Positions 47,024 through 58,619 of a DNA stretch of 64,000 nucleotides are shown one piece after another. The position numbers and the translations under genes are program-made. Source of the stretch: Ctenosaura bakeri (taxonomy: Eukaryota > Chordata > Lepidosauria > Squamata > Iguanidae); the NCBI GenBank assembly GCA_948474755.1, contig CAOLHI010003128.1:1-64000 (forward strand), in the 5' to 3' direction. The stretch's first letter is position 1, and each line of letters begins with the position of its first letter. The notes under the pieces were generated by a model. The model had not been told where the DNA came from. It ran no database searches and worked only from the letters and a program-made list of their open reading frames with translations.

Positions 47024-48029
47024 ATCTCCTAATCACAGCCTTTGTCTTGGATGATATGTGTCTGTATGATGTATATGTGTACACACATACACCCAGAAAG
47101 AAACAGTTTTTAGCAGTCATTAGTAGTTATAAATCCATTGAAAGAGTGTATTTCTCTGGATGCAACCAATTCCATTTGTGATTTCAAGCTCCAAGGCCAA
47201 TATTTCAATAATACACACATTATGAACTGCTAGAACTGGCAAGATACATCAGCGTTGTCTGTTCCAGAGAGGGATTTTGTTGCCTATTCAGAATGAATAG
47301 ATGTAGAAGTGGAATCCAGCATGGAAAATGAAGGAAGTTCAGAGGAAGGGTAACGTTTATGGGAGATTGAACTTTTTTTAGTATGCTACTGGCTTGGAGA
47401 TTTAGTCTCCCTAAAAAATATTAGCTTTTATGTCCTGGAACACAGAGCACAGGCAAACTGACTAAACCGTTTGAGTTCCTCAACTCATCACATTTATAGT
47501 AATGCCTTCAGCTCAGCATTCAGGGAAAAGAGGAGAGATTGCTATATGATGAATATGATCAATCTACAGGAGAGTGTTTTCACATGCTGGGAACATGCAA
47601 GGGAAGGCACCAGCTGAGCAAAAAGCAAGAGTATACCAGTAGTTGGGGCCTTGTGAGATGCTGCATTTGTTCATTTAAGCACCTGCTATTTAAGAGCCTT
47701 CCTTAGTTGTCCATCTTCTCCCTAGCTTGGAGGATCCCAATTCACTTTCACATAAGTTAAACTTATGTATCATGTAGGACAAGCCCTGACATTATGCAAG
47801 GTGAGATCCTTTCCTCAAGTGGCAGATGTGGGGTGTCACAAAAGAGCAGCAGCTTTTTACTTCATTATTATTGCATTTTTGCTTCCAGGAAGGGTAGAAG
47901 TGCTTATAAGATTTTTGTGCCTCATAGACCAAAGTGACTTCGCTGAGTTTGAGTATTCTGGATCCTAACTCTGGTGAATCTAGAATCACAGAACTGTAGA
48001 ATCTCAGAGTTTGGAGAAGAGAAGATTAG
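47024..48029. other. No gene seen
   Basis: Unique sequence with short frames only. Confidence 0.4.
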
Positions 48030-48197
48030 GGCCATTTCTGCACTAGCCTCTTATAGCGCGATGATTCCATTTTCAACATCCTCTGGCATCCTGGGGTTTG
48101 CAGTTTTGCAGGCTGGCCCCTCCCTAAACTGCAAACCCCAGGATTCCAGAGGACGTTGAAAGTGGAATCATCGTGCTATGGCAGTGTGGAAATGGCC
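48030..48197. mobile_element. Palindromic MITE, short subfamily
   Basis: Left end GGCCATTTCTGCACTAGCC; right end GTGTGGAAATGGCC. Centre GGCTGGCCCCTCC as in the 1656 copy. Confidence 0.93.
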
Positions 48198-48297
48198 TAA
48201 GAGGTGGCATAACAGGAAGAACTTAATGTGAGAGCTGTGACATTGGAATGGACTGATTGGAGGGCAGTGTGTTCTTCTCATTTGGAGAAGAAACAGA

Positions 48298-48405
48298 GAT
48301 TGACTGGTCAACCCTCAGATGTGCTTTAGCTATGTATTCTTGAATGGCAGGGGTTGGACTAGATGACCCTTGTGTTCCCTTCCAATGTGTTGATCCTATG
48401 ATTTA
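48298..48405 (+). mobile_element. CR1-type LINE 3' terminus
   Basis: GGGGTTGGACTAGATGACCC, then CCCTTCCAATGTGTTGATCC and TATGATT is the sense 3' end of CR1-type LINEs, which finish with an ATTCTATGATT-like tail. Only the terminus remains. Confidence 0.75.
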
Positions 48406-49354
48406 TCCACATTGAATATTTGTGAGCATTCCTGTCAGGCAAATTTTTGGAAATATTCCAGTCAGAGGCTGGTAGCAGGAGAAATAATCGGTAGGCTGCC
48501 TTAGCTTTCCCTCTATTAGGGACTTTTTTTGGAGAACAATAGCAACAACAACACCAGCAGCAATTGCAACAGGGGGCTGTATATTTAGAGATCAAAACTT
48601 TAAAGCCCTGAGCACAGTAGAGTGTGGTGGGAATGCACAGCCCTCCACATCCCTAGTGAGAGCCAGTGCTGTCCCCAGTCTCTGGAAGCTAGACTAACAT
48701 TCAGATTAGGATGTAGTGAACCATTAGCTTTCATTCTTCCCAATAATTTTGACATCATTCTTGGGTTCAAACAAAGCCCAATGGAAACTTGTTTAAAATA
48801 CATAAAGAGAAAATGTATTTTCAAATATAATTTTTGGAAGAACATTTTGAAATTTGAAAGTGTTGAAATTAAAAGCACTGTACCTTGTATAAATACATCT
48901 TTTCATGTTGTTTTTTAGACAGGAATAGAGGTTTTGAGTCCGGTCTTGGACCCAAGGAGTTCAGTATATGGATGTAAAAAAATAAGAAGAAAAACATTCT
49001 CAGTCTTGATGAGAAAAGACATTTTAACACTACGAAACAACCTGTTGAGAAAATGGTCAAGCACCATGGGATTTTGTGCAATTGTTCACGTGAAAAGTAG
49101 TTTTCTGCAAACACAGTGCATTATGGACAAAGAGCGAGAGAGAGAGAATCATGCAAACATTTTCCCCAAAAAATCCAAACATGTGGAAAGTCATCAAAAA
49201 TGTGTGAAACATCTTGTAATATTGCCCAGCAGATAGAAAACCTGGAATGGTTTGTTCTTGTGAGTCCAAAATAAGCACAGATTGGCATCTCCTGACCAAC
49301 AGTGTGGCTCTATGGAGTTTGAGGTAGATTCCTTCTTAGTCCTATCTGGAGACT
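48406..49354. other. No gene seen
   Basis: Unique sequence; frames up to 100 codons overlap on both strands without domains. No coding evidence. Confidence 0.4.
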
Positions 49355-49440
49355 CCTGATGTTGCAAGATGGTCTTCCATCCAAGTATTCACCAGGGCTG
49401 GCCTTACTTTGCTTCCAAGGTCAGACAGGACAGGCATGAC
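49355..49440 (-). mobile_element. 5S-rRNA-derived SINE head fragment
   Basis: The plus strand reads GGTCTTCCATCCAAGTATTC and GCTTCCAAGGTCAGACAGG, a diverged reverse complement of the 5S internal region. Confidence 0.75.
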
Positions 49441-50711
49441 AGTAATGCACAAATGTGTCAGGGTTGACTTAATTGACAAACATGTACAATGTGAGAGAGG
49501 TTGGAAATATTTGTTGCCAGCAGTGGCCAAGCAAGCTGAGTGTCCTTTACTCATGTTTATCAGAGAGTAATGTAATATTGTGCTTACTGTGTTAGGCAGA
49601 ATTGTGCCCACTTCTGTATATTAATCAGAAAAAACAGGCCCATAAAAAAGAGAGAGAGAGAGAGAGGTACTGTGCTCTTCAGCCTCTCTCTTTCTTTTGA
49701 GCACCTATTGAAAATCCAGCTTTTGTTTAAAATGAAATATTTTGCATCTTCTCCCAACTACCTCCCTGAAAGTCACCTGATACCAATTTAACTGGTATCT
49801 GATTGAAATATGTGTGCAGGAAGGAAAAGAATCCATTATTCATGAGAGCAAAACAATGGGTGATATAACAACACAGTTCATGAACCCGACTCCTTTACAA
49901 CCTGGCTTATCTCCTGTATACATTTATAAGGACATTCACATCCTTTAAGCAACTGACACATTTATGGCCCCAAAGAGAGAAAGGAGCTACTAGCAAACAA
50001 GGCTTTTGGGTCAAAGGAAGTGTGCATATAGGTGGGATGCCTTTTCTCCCACTGTGCTAAGTGGGTCCTCCTCGTGATATAATCCTTCACTGGGAGGAAG
50101 CCTTTTGGGAAAGTTTGCAAAGGCAAGATTTCAAGATCGTCAGAATATATGCACTTTATAGTCTTATAACTTTTCGTGGACGAGACATCCACAGGCTTAA
50201 AAGTTTAAAACTCTTCATTTGAAATAACATTTTCGGCTTATACTTTTAGTTCATTAGTCTGACTACCCTGCAAAGCGAGGCAGTCTTTTTCCTCTTCTCT
50301 CTTAGGTTTCTGGTAGACTTGAATTAGGAACCAACATTAACCTGGTAGCATTGTCCTGATGGATGTTTCCCTAACAGACACACAATGCATGGTTAGCTCA
50401 TGTGTGACACCTAGCAAAGATAATTCTATTCTTTTTTCAGTTCCTGGACTGTTGTCCTGATAGTGCTGAATGACTTTGCAGAGAAACACTGTATTTATTA
50501 AAGAGCAACAATGGAAACCAGGTTGTAATCTTCCATTGAGCAACCGTCTAGATTTTGTTGCCATGCAGTTCCCATCATATTGAGCCAACATAGCCAGTGA
50601 TGAGGAATGCTGGGAAATACAGTCCAGCAACATCTGGAGGGCTGTACTTTGCTCATCCATGGAGCAGAAGGATGGCTGCTGTCTCCTTCACTTGAGACTT
50701 TCAGCAACAGT

Positions 50712-50713
<2 letters not shown>
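49441..50713. other. No gene seen
   Basis: Unique sequence. A short perfect inverted pair GATACCAATTTAACTGGTATC-type lies at about 49781-49802; a (GA)n run at about 49650-49668. 50585-50640 is a decayed hairpin MITE arm. Confidence 0.4.
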
Positions 50714-50754
<41 letters not shown>

Positions 50755-50841
50755 AGGAAGGAAGGAAGGGAAAGGGAAAGGGAAAGGGAAAGGGAAAGGG
50801 AAAGGGAAAGGGAAAGGGAAAGGGAAAGGGAAAAGAAAGAA

Positions 50842-50894
<53 letters not shown>

Positions 50895-50895
50895 A
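50714..50895. repeat. Compound purine tract: (GAAA)n (GGAA)n (GGGAAA)n (GAAA)n
   Basis: An almost pure G/A run. The core 50768-50830 holds 11 GGG runs exactly 6 bp apart, flanked by GAAA blocks. It ends at the 3' terminus of a minus-strand LINE, so it may have grown from that tail. Frames across it on either strand are low-complexity. Confidence 0.95.
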
Positions 50896-51225
50896 ATTAT
50901 TTTACTTATATTATACCTTTCTCCCAAACGGCATTCAATGCAGCTAACAATATAAGTCAAAACAGAACAGCTAAACAGTATGGGTACAAAAGACAGTATT
51001 AACCCATCAAACTTTTAAAACATCAACTTAAAAAAAATTAAAAGAAGGAAATACGTATCACAGATTTAAGACAGCACTCTTAATTACATACCCCTCTACC
51101 CTGGTCAGTTAATGCTGAAGACTTGTTTAAACAAGAAGGTCTTTGCCTGCCAGTGAAAAGACAACCGAGAGAGGCATATCATACCTCCCTCAGGAAGGGG
51201 TTCCATAGCCTAGGAGCAGCCACCA
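50896..51225 (-). mobile_element. CR1/L2-like LINE 3' end
   Basis: The minus strand near 51215 reads CLVAAPRLWNPFLREV, the same block as at 38880. The 3' UTR extends to 50896, where the purine microsatellite begins. Confidence 0.75.
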
Positions 51226-51399
51226 AACAGGCTCATAAGTCCACTGAGAATTAGCTGGAGAAGATGGTCCTCTCAACAGCCCAAACCTAGAAGACAATAG
51301 CCACAGAAACTTCCAGACAAAGCAACAATGGCCAACACTCCATAACTTTCTTCCTGCTGAACTTATCCCTTTTGTTCCCTCACCTGCCCAGACATTAAG

Positions 51400-51800
51400 A
51401 AACTGTCACAATTCCCATCAATGCTTTGTCACCTAATGCTAAGACCATTAGTGAGTTCCAGGCCCCTTTGTTTGCTCTGCCAGAGAGCCTTTAACACCTT
51501 CCCCTTCAGGGTATAAAAGGGGTATTTAAATCCTAGGTCCAAGCCAGACGGTCCATTGTACACTGGACATAGGCCATCACTCTGCTCCTCAGATTCCCAT
51601 CTTGTACTACCCTTGGACCCTTAATCTGAGCCATATCACTTCGTCTCTTCTCTTCAGAATAGGTAAAAATTGCCCAGTTCATCCTAACTCCTTGCTATAC
51701 AAATTTTCCACCCTTTCCTCCATTTAGCTTTGCATGGTTGAACCTTGCATATGTTCCCTCAATAAAACATTCTTTTAAATTCCAACTGGTGTCTCTGCAT
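51400..51800 (+). mobile_element. Possible solo LTR
   Basis: TATAAAA at 51512-51518 with GGGG context, C/T-rich leader, and AATAAA at 51761-51766 about 250 bp further, followed by a T-rich stretch and a GTGTCTCTGCATTAG word. This spacing and order fit a retroviral or Ty3-like LTR. Borders and target duplication were not determined, and no internal coding part is adjacent. Confidence 0.5.
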
Positions 51801-52043
51801 TAGTACGAGTATACAAAGGTGAAAAGATCCCAGAACTTACTCCTCTCTCTCAGGCCTCCCTTTTTGAGCTAATATTTCCTCACCTTTCCACAGAGGCATA
51901 AGCATTGTGGATGGACCCCTGAGTCAGCCACCTTTTGGGATAACAGAGGGGTGAACATAAGGGTCACATGATGATAGGCAGGACTTTGCACAATCCCAGT
52001 GCTTATTTGGGCACCATAAGTCAGTGCTTACTGATTTGGAGTG

Positions 52044-52427
52044 CAGTCAGCCCTCCACATTTGCAGGTTTCACTTTAGCAGATTTGATTATTCATGGATT
52101 ATTTGCTGTCACCTCTGCTGCTTCACTAGGCCATTTTTAATAGGGACTGCAAGCCTCATGAGACTGAGAAACTGCAAACGAGGCTTGTTAGTTCCTATTT
52201 AAAATGGTGTGGGGCAGCAATGGAGGTGGCAGGAAGCCCCACCAGCCTCCCACTTCTGCCTTATGAAGGAACTCTGATGTCTCAAAGGAATCCATGGTGG
52301 GTTGAATATGGTGACCATACTTTTTTGTGTGTCGAATATGGTTTGGGAGGGCTTAGATTTATTCATGGTATTTCTACTTTTGGGGGGTCCTGTGCCTCTA
52401 ACTCTAGCAAATGTGGAGGGATGTCTT
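52044..52427 (+). mobile_element. Tigger-like TIR element, complete
   Basis: Left terminus CAGTCAGCCCTCCACATTTG and right terminus GCAAATGTGGAGGGATGTC are inverted. The 384-bp body has no transposase. An internal pair TTTTAATAGGGAC and GTTCCTATTTAAAATGG is inverted. Confidence 0.75.
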
Positions 52428-53222
52428 TATTACGCTCCTTCCTGATCAGGAAAAGTCAATGGCACTGTGGTAACGTCATTAAATAGCCAACATTCCATCC
52501 TCTGAGACACAACTCCAGTTTTCCTTGGTAGTTCCCCATAAATTCTAACTGGAACATTATTTGTTTCTTCCATAGAACCAAGCAGGAGATACCAGGAATC
52601 AGACTTTGTTCTCATCTAGTTGCTCATCCAACACCCAGAATGTTCCTGCCAGTATGGTTAGCCCTCAAAAGAGAGGAATGCTTCCAAGCTCAGCTCTAAT
52701 TTGCAAAGATCCTTCTAGCTCCCCTTTCTCAGACACATTAAAATGTGATGCTAGACCGTGACAAAAAGAAGGAGCCCTGGAAATAGCATTTGTATATGAT
52801 AATCTAAACATTTGCTGGAACACAACAGCATGAATATGAAAGCAATCATTGTAACACCAGTATTCAATATCCCTGTTGTATAATATTGTCATTATTCCTT
52901 TAAGCTTCAAAGAATTGGGTTTGAAGCTTGTGGGAAGAAGAATCAAATCTCAAAAAATGAAATGGCTTAAAATGCATGATGAACATATTTTTGTCCCTTG
53001 TGTGTCCTTTAGGGAAATCATGCTTATACAACAGCCAACTCCCAGAATGTTCTCACTAACTGCCAAACCTAATAGTTCAAAGATATTGAAGGAGAACAAT
53101 TACCCTATGCCTCTTGTGAAGCTCAGAAAGTCTTTGAAGGACCGCCTGTCTCTATTACTCCTTACCTCTATATTATAGAGGTGATATTGGCATTTCTCAG
53201 GAAAGGTGGGTGACTACTAGAC
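52428..53222. other. No gene seen
   Basis: Unique sequence with 90-100-codon frames overlapping on both strands and no domain match by eye. Confidence 0.4.
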
Positions 53223-53423
53223 GCCATTTCCACATTACACTGATATAGTGCTATTATTCTACTTTCAGCATCCTGTGGAATTCTGGAGTTTTTAGTTTCC
53301 TGAGGCCAATGAGCTCTCTGGCTGAGAATCCTAAATGCCCCTCTCTAAACTGCAAACCCCAGGATTCCATAAGATGTTGAAAGTGGAATAATAACACTGT
53401 AACAGTATACTGCAGAAATGGCC
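53223..53423. mobile_element. Palindromic MITE, long subfamily
   Basis: Complete copy with left end GCCATTTCCACATTACACTG and right end GCAGAAATGGCC; centre CTCTCTGGCTGAGAATCC. Confidence 0.9.
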
Positions 53424-53429
53424 AGCAAC

Positions 53430-53565
53430 AGGCCTTTTCATTGGTGATGTCTCAGCTGTGGTATGTTCTCCCCAGAGGTCTGCCTTGTGCCTCCTTTTTC
53501 ATCCCATCAGCACAAGTCAATGTCTTTTTAATAAAATTTCCTAAGCCTTTAGGCAGGTAGTTTTG
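53430..53565 (+). mobile_element. LINE ORF2 C-terminal fragment, tentative
   Basis: A plus-strand frame reads RPFHW followed by PQLWYVLPRGL-like text, similar to the AFSVxAPxLWNxLP block, then AATAAAATTTCC. It is short and decayed. Confidence 0.4.
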
Positions 53566-56000
53566 GCCAATTAATTGATCTCAAAATCTTGCCCTTCTAC
53601 CCATTTGGATACAGGTCACACATATTTTGAGAACTGAAGAAGGCAGAAACAAACAGCAAAATGATTTTCTACTTGTTAATTTCACAAACACACATATTGC
53701 AAAATATAGCCTAACCTTCCTCGCCCCTAGTCAGAGACATAACTCGAAACTTGGATGAGAAGATCCAATCCTGGATTCTCCCATCCTGGCCCATACAGAT
53801 ATTTACACAGTCCTACAACAGAGATGGGCAATTGTGTAAGGCCCCCGGACTGACCAACCACATTTTCTTACACTCTCAGACCTCCACAGGACATACTTGT
53901 CCAATTTTGAAAGTTAACTTCTAGGGTTTTTTTGGGGGGAAGGGGGCTTTTCAGCCCTTCCTGGATAGCTGAACTATGTTAAAATGGAAAGCTGTATTCT
54001 CTAGAGTTTTCTAGGGGCATGATTGTCCATTTTTTGGCCGATTTTCTTTTTTCCAGCAATGGGAGGGTCTCTGAAATGGAGGGGACCCACTGGGGGATTT
54101 GGTGAATTGCATGTAACCACACAACTCTCATCTATGTTTTCCATCCTCAGAGATCCAATGTTATTGGGGGCAAAGGGAAAGGATCAGAAGTCTGGCATGA
54201 GTATAAAAAAGGAAGCTCTCGTTCCAAAGGATCCAGAACCTCAGACATACATGCAAATAGGGAAAAAATTTATACCATCCTGGTTCAACTTACTACTTTC
54301 CCATTGCTCTTTCTTACTTTTCCCAGTTTACAGGAATACAGCATGACTTTAGAAATTTGAGGCATCCCACCTGAAGCAATAGGATTGCTGCCCAAATAAA
54401 AAAAGTAAATAGATAAATAAATACCACTGTTTGGGAAAAAGAGGCTGTGAAAAGGTCATTTAACCTGAAAAGAGAACTCTTTGCAAACATCCAAAGCCCA
54501 TGACATGCACACAACATGAAAGACATAAGGAGTAGCTACTGACTAAGGAGACCATGTGTTAAAATTGCTAACACGTGTCTTGAGTTATCGTGTGCCTAGA
54601 AAGCAACTGGTCTTCAGTCTACACGATGGGGTGATATTCATTGTATTAACCCTGCCCCATCCCTCTCAAAAGTGGGAAGACTGTGTAGCTGATCTGTAAT
54701 TTGTGTGTGTGTACATGAATTCACATGTATGCTTGAGAAGTTAGGATCCACCCAATGAACTTTGTGATAGATGTACAGCTGACTATCACATGGCAAACAC
54801 TTGGCTCTTCAACTTCCAGCGAGTACCAGCAGTGAGCTTTCTGTGGGGGAAAAAAGTATATGGTGAGAAATTGGGGCAAAAAACCAAAATCCATACTGAA
54901 TCTTCCTTGCTGGCTGAGCCAGAATATCATCTTTCCAACACTCCATATGCACAAGTCTAACTCAGACAATCATTTCCTAAGGAAACCTACTAACCAAACA
55001 TTGTTTTGCCAAGTTCCGTCCCTTCTCTTCCAACTAGATGTTTGATCCAACTGTCTCCAGCAGAGAGACAGTTTATTTGACAAATTTAGGAGGCTGAAAA
55101 TTAAGACACCATTGGTGTAGCCCTCCCAGAAGTCACTTCATTTTTACTTAATTTATATCTCCCCCTCCTTCCCCCACACATGGCAACTTGGCTTCAGGGG
55201 ACATTGGGTCATTGTAACTAAATAGCTTATGAATTTATTTCCGAAAACCCCAGCATCTCCAAAGCGTGCTTGGATTATTTTTAATTCAGTCAATTTGTAA
55301 CAAGTATTTAGGCCATCTCCTCCACAATATTTTATGATAAACCCCATTCAATTCCGCATGTACGGCTGCAAGCTTTATTGCTCAACAAACATTTCATCTA
55401 CTCTCCCATAATTTATATCTGAATGGGTTTATTATAGGCAGAGCATTTCATTCATTGTGCCGTTAATTCTGGAACATGCTGCCTGTTTTCAGTATGGTCG
55501 CTCGACCATTATGCGCTTTCAGTACAATTGAATTTTGGGGAGTTTATAAAACGGTTTATGAATATGTAATGCAAATTATATTAACAAGGCGAGGGTGCTC
55601 TTTGTTTCTTTTACGACCACTTCCAGTCAATGACTGGTTAAGAGAACAGACACGGTAAAGTATCTCGCTCCACTTCTAGGATTTATTAAACCAAGCAATA
55701 TTGTACAGCATTCTTTTTCTTTAAGGTACAATGCTTCCACTTTAGGCAAAACAACACTCATGTTTCTTTATAGGTCATTTTGGCAGACTTTCAGCTGAGA
55801 ATATTGTACATTACATTGGTGCTGTGAGGGTGTTTTTTTTTTCCTTCAAATTTTCCACACTTCAGTGCAGGAAGGTTAGCATACGATAAAAACAGTATAA
55901 GTTATTCAGAGGGCACTGAGGGAAATATGCTCCTTGCCCAGATAGAGAGGATGTAAGATTACTTTTAAACTCCCACATCTTTGAGGGTAACATTGGGGCA
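53566..56000. promoter_or_regulatory. Unique; strong-looking conserved non-coding block at 55130-55720
   Basis: 55130-55720 is repeat-free, with ATGCAAATTATATTAAC at 55568, TTAATTCAGTCAATTTG, AATTGAATTTTGGGG and TTATGCGCTTTCAG. ATGCAAAT is the POU-factor octamer. It is the best candidate for a conserved enhancer in this window. The surrounding 53566-55130 and 55720-56000 hold no gene. Confidence 0.35.
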
Positions 56001-56485
56001 CAGATCCATCATGCCTTGGTCTCAGGGGCTGATAAGAGGCCCTCCCCTGGATTCCTATCCCCACTCCTTTGGTTTCTGAGGAAGAGAAGACCAGCCAGAC
56101 ATAGCTCCATCATGTCTTAGCCTCAGTGGCTGATGAGAGTCTCTCCATCCATCCCAACTGCCACTGTTCTGGCCTCTGAAGGACAGAAGATGAAACAGGC
56201 ACAGCTCCATTGAGCCTGGGCCCCAGTGGCTAGTGAGAAGCCCTTCCCTCTTTCCAACTGCCATTGTCCTGTTCCCTGAGGGAAAGAAGAGTAGCCAAGC
56301 ACATCTCCATCATGTCTTGGTCCCAGCAACTGATGAGAAGCCACCCCAACTTCCCAACTTCTACTGCTGTGGTCTTTCAGAGAGGGTGCTTCTTCATGCC
56401 TTGGACCCAGAGGTTGGCAATAGGCCCTTGCTCCATCTCAACTGCCATTGTTCTGGCTTCTGAGAAAGATGACCAGGCAACATTT
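56001..56485. repeat. Minisatellite, 100-bp unit, about 4.8 copies
   Basis: The anchor TCCATCATG(C/T)CTTGG-type word begins at about 56005, 56106, 56206 and 56306, spacing 100-101 bp, with a fifth copy shortened by about 16 bp near 56395. Units keep AACTGCCA(C/T)TGTTCTGG in common. The minus-strand frames 56055-56264 and 56123-56344 are open through the array because of unit length and composition, without other support for coding. Confidence 0.9.
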
Positions 56486-56639
56486 ACTGAATTTGATCCT
56501 GTTGGAAGAATTCCAGCGTTCTCCCCATCCCACCCCCTGCACACACATACACATCCTGTTTTCAGAGCAAGTGGGTATAGTTAGCATAGAGCTTCCTTTC
56601 TCTTTTGCATGCCAAAGACTCACCATTTGAATTTGTGTC

Positions 56640-56985
56640 ATTTAAATCCATGATCATAAATATCTTTGGTGTTCAGGTGATCAGATCATGTGACCCAGGA
56701 CTGTTTTTAGGGTTATCAGTCTTATAAAAAACAACACCCATCTCAGATCTCTCTCTTCTCCTCCATTTTTGCTTCCTCTTTCTCCTCTCTGACCATGCCT
56801 CGCATCTCCATCAAGAAGATGGTGAGTTAACAATGAAACTACTATCTTATATGACCTAGTCATTAGCTAGTTAGGATGTAGGTTACCCAATGTAAGTGTA
56901 ACAGCCATTAATAAACTTTTCTAAGTTTGTAACCTGAAACTGCCTGCTTTATTTTTGTTTTCTCAGTCAGTTTCAGATTAGAAAA
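56640..56985 (+). mobile_element. Possible LTR or short promoter-exon module
   Basis: TATAAAA at 56723-56729, a C/T-rich leader, ATG at 56795 (MPRISIKKM), then a donor-like GATG|GTGAGT with GT at 56822, and AATAAA at 56910. It reads like an LTR with a splice donor, or a small first exon. No downstream coding part is visible. Confidence 0.4.
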
Positions 56986-58619
56986 GCTACACAGAAATCT
57001 GGGCATGCTTTTTCTGCTACTCTGCTAAAAGAAAGCTGATTCCTTACAGTTTTAGCTTTCATAGAATTTCCCAATAGGCCTAACACCCTAGGAAACTCTA
57101 ATTTCCAACATATCCCTTCCACCACTGCCACTATCCAGTCACCTTCCTTCTCACCATCCCCATAGTAGCAGCTCCAGAGGACATGGAAGCTGTGGAGAAG
57201 GCAGAGGCTACAAAATATCCCCTTATACTTTCTCACAATAGCACATAAGTGCACAGAAAGCACATTTACCATCATTAGAAGAATTCTGGTCATACATTTC
57301 TGAATCTGTACTGCAAAGCACAATGGAATAAAGCCTGACCAAAACACCTGTACCAGAATATGGCACTCCATTATACAGAGTGACTGCTCTTCTGAAAAGT
57401 CCTCAATGGTGGCCTGGCCAATACAGTTACTAGAAGAGACTCTTCAATTCATACATTAATCATTCATTTCAGGGGACGACGTTCATGGCACACTGATTCT
57501 GCATAGTGAGAGAATGCAATCTTCCTCTAAATCATCTTACCTCCTCCTGATGTAAACAGTTTTTTTTTTTTTAATGCAACCCAAGTTTTCTCTACTTGGC
57601 AGCATTGAACAATGGTACTCTTGTATGACTGGACTCGGTCTGCTGAGATTTATACACAAAGGGTAGTTTCCAAGTGCTTTGGTTTACCACATTTACCTTG
57701 CTAAACCTCCTAGATGGATTTCCTAATGCACTCAACCTGCTAAGGCACATTCTAAATCTTCAGTCCTGGCATGAAAGTGCACAAAGATGTTATTAAAAGC
57801 ACCATAGCTCCATTTAATGTCGGCTTGCTGGGCACGAGGCAAATGCTTGCCAATAGTGGGACTGCTATTCCCACAGACTGGAATGCAAAAAATCCATCTG
57901 TAATATGGCTTAGCATGGATGGGTTTGTTCCTTAGGCCCAGCAACGAAAGGTGGATGTCTTTCTGGCAACAAATGATCTGTATATGGTGGAGGGATAAAC
58001 AACAGGAGAACATTGAAGTCGTTTTCCCTGCTAATCTGGATGGTCCATGAGCAGAATAATATGGTCAGTCCCAGAATATGTGGGTGCCTGGCCATTCACA
58101 GGTCTCAATGGGATGGCAGAGTGAGGGAACTGCTTCAGGTACAGATTTGGCGTGCCATGAAAGGGCAGCCAAAGGTTAGTTACTGACGTTAATTCTGTTG
58201 TTCATTTAGCATAGTTGTTCATTTATAATAGAGTTTATTTTTTGTATTTTTACTGCCAGTAGGGATTCCTTTCACTGATTGCACCTTATTCCAGGGCAAG
58301 ATGAGGCTGACACAGAGGAAGGAAGTATGGGATGTGATCATCAAATTCTATGGTGCATTTTAGCAGTAGTAGTAAATACTTCTTACTTGCTCACTTGTCC
58401 CCCACCCCTGAGGCAGCCCCAATGAAGTTACGGCTGGCAGCAACTTCAGAATCCATCAGCCTATGGCCTATTACATCTTTTTTTTCCCCAACTGAAAAAC
58501 AGATAGCAATAGAGAGTAGGTGAGTAGCAACCAGGACAGGAATCCATTCTACTAATTCTTGTGGTCTTCCATTTTAGTGGGCCACCAATCGTACCTTATG
58601 GCAGACTGGCCCTGTTGTT
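56986..58619. other. No gene seen
   Basis: Unique sequence. The 132-codon minus frame 56973-57371 has no recognised domain. A T run lies at 57561-57572. Confidence 0.4.

Noticed and set aside
50768..50830. Interstitial telomeric repeat
   Set aside because: The unit is GGGAAA, not TTAGGG or its complement, and grades into GAAA and GGAA arrays.
56001..56485. CRISPR array
   Set aside because: Eukaryotic context, diverged 100-bp units and no constant-repeat and variable-spacer pattern.
56973..57371. 132-codon minus-strand frame as a gene
   Set aside because: No recognised motif, no consistent codon bias, no splice or promoter support.
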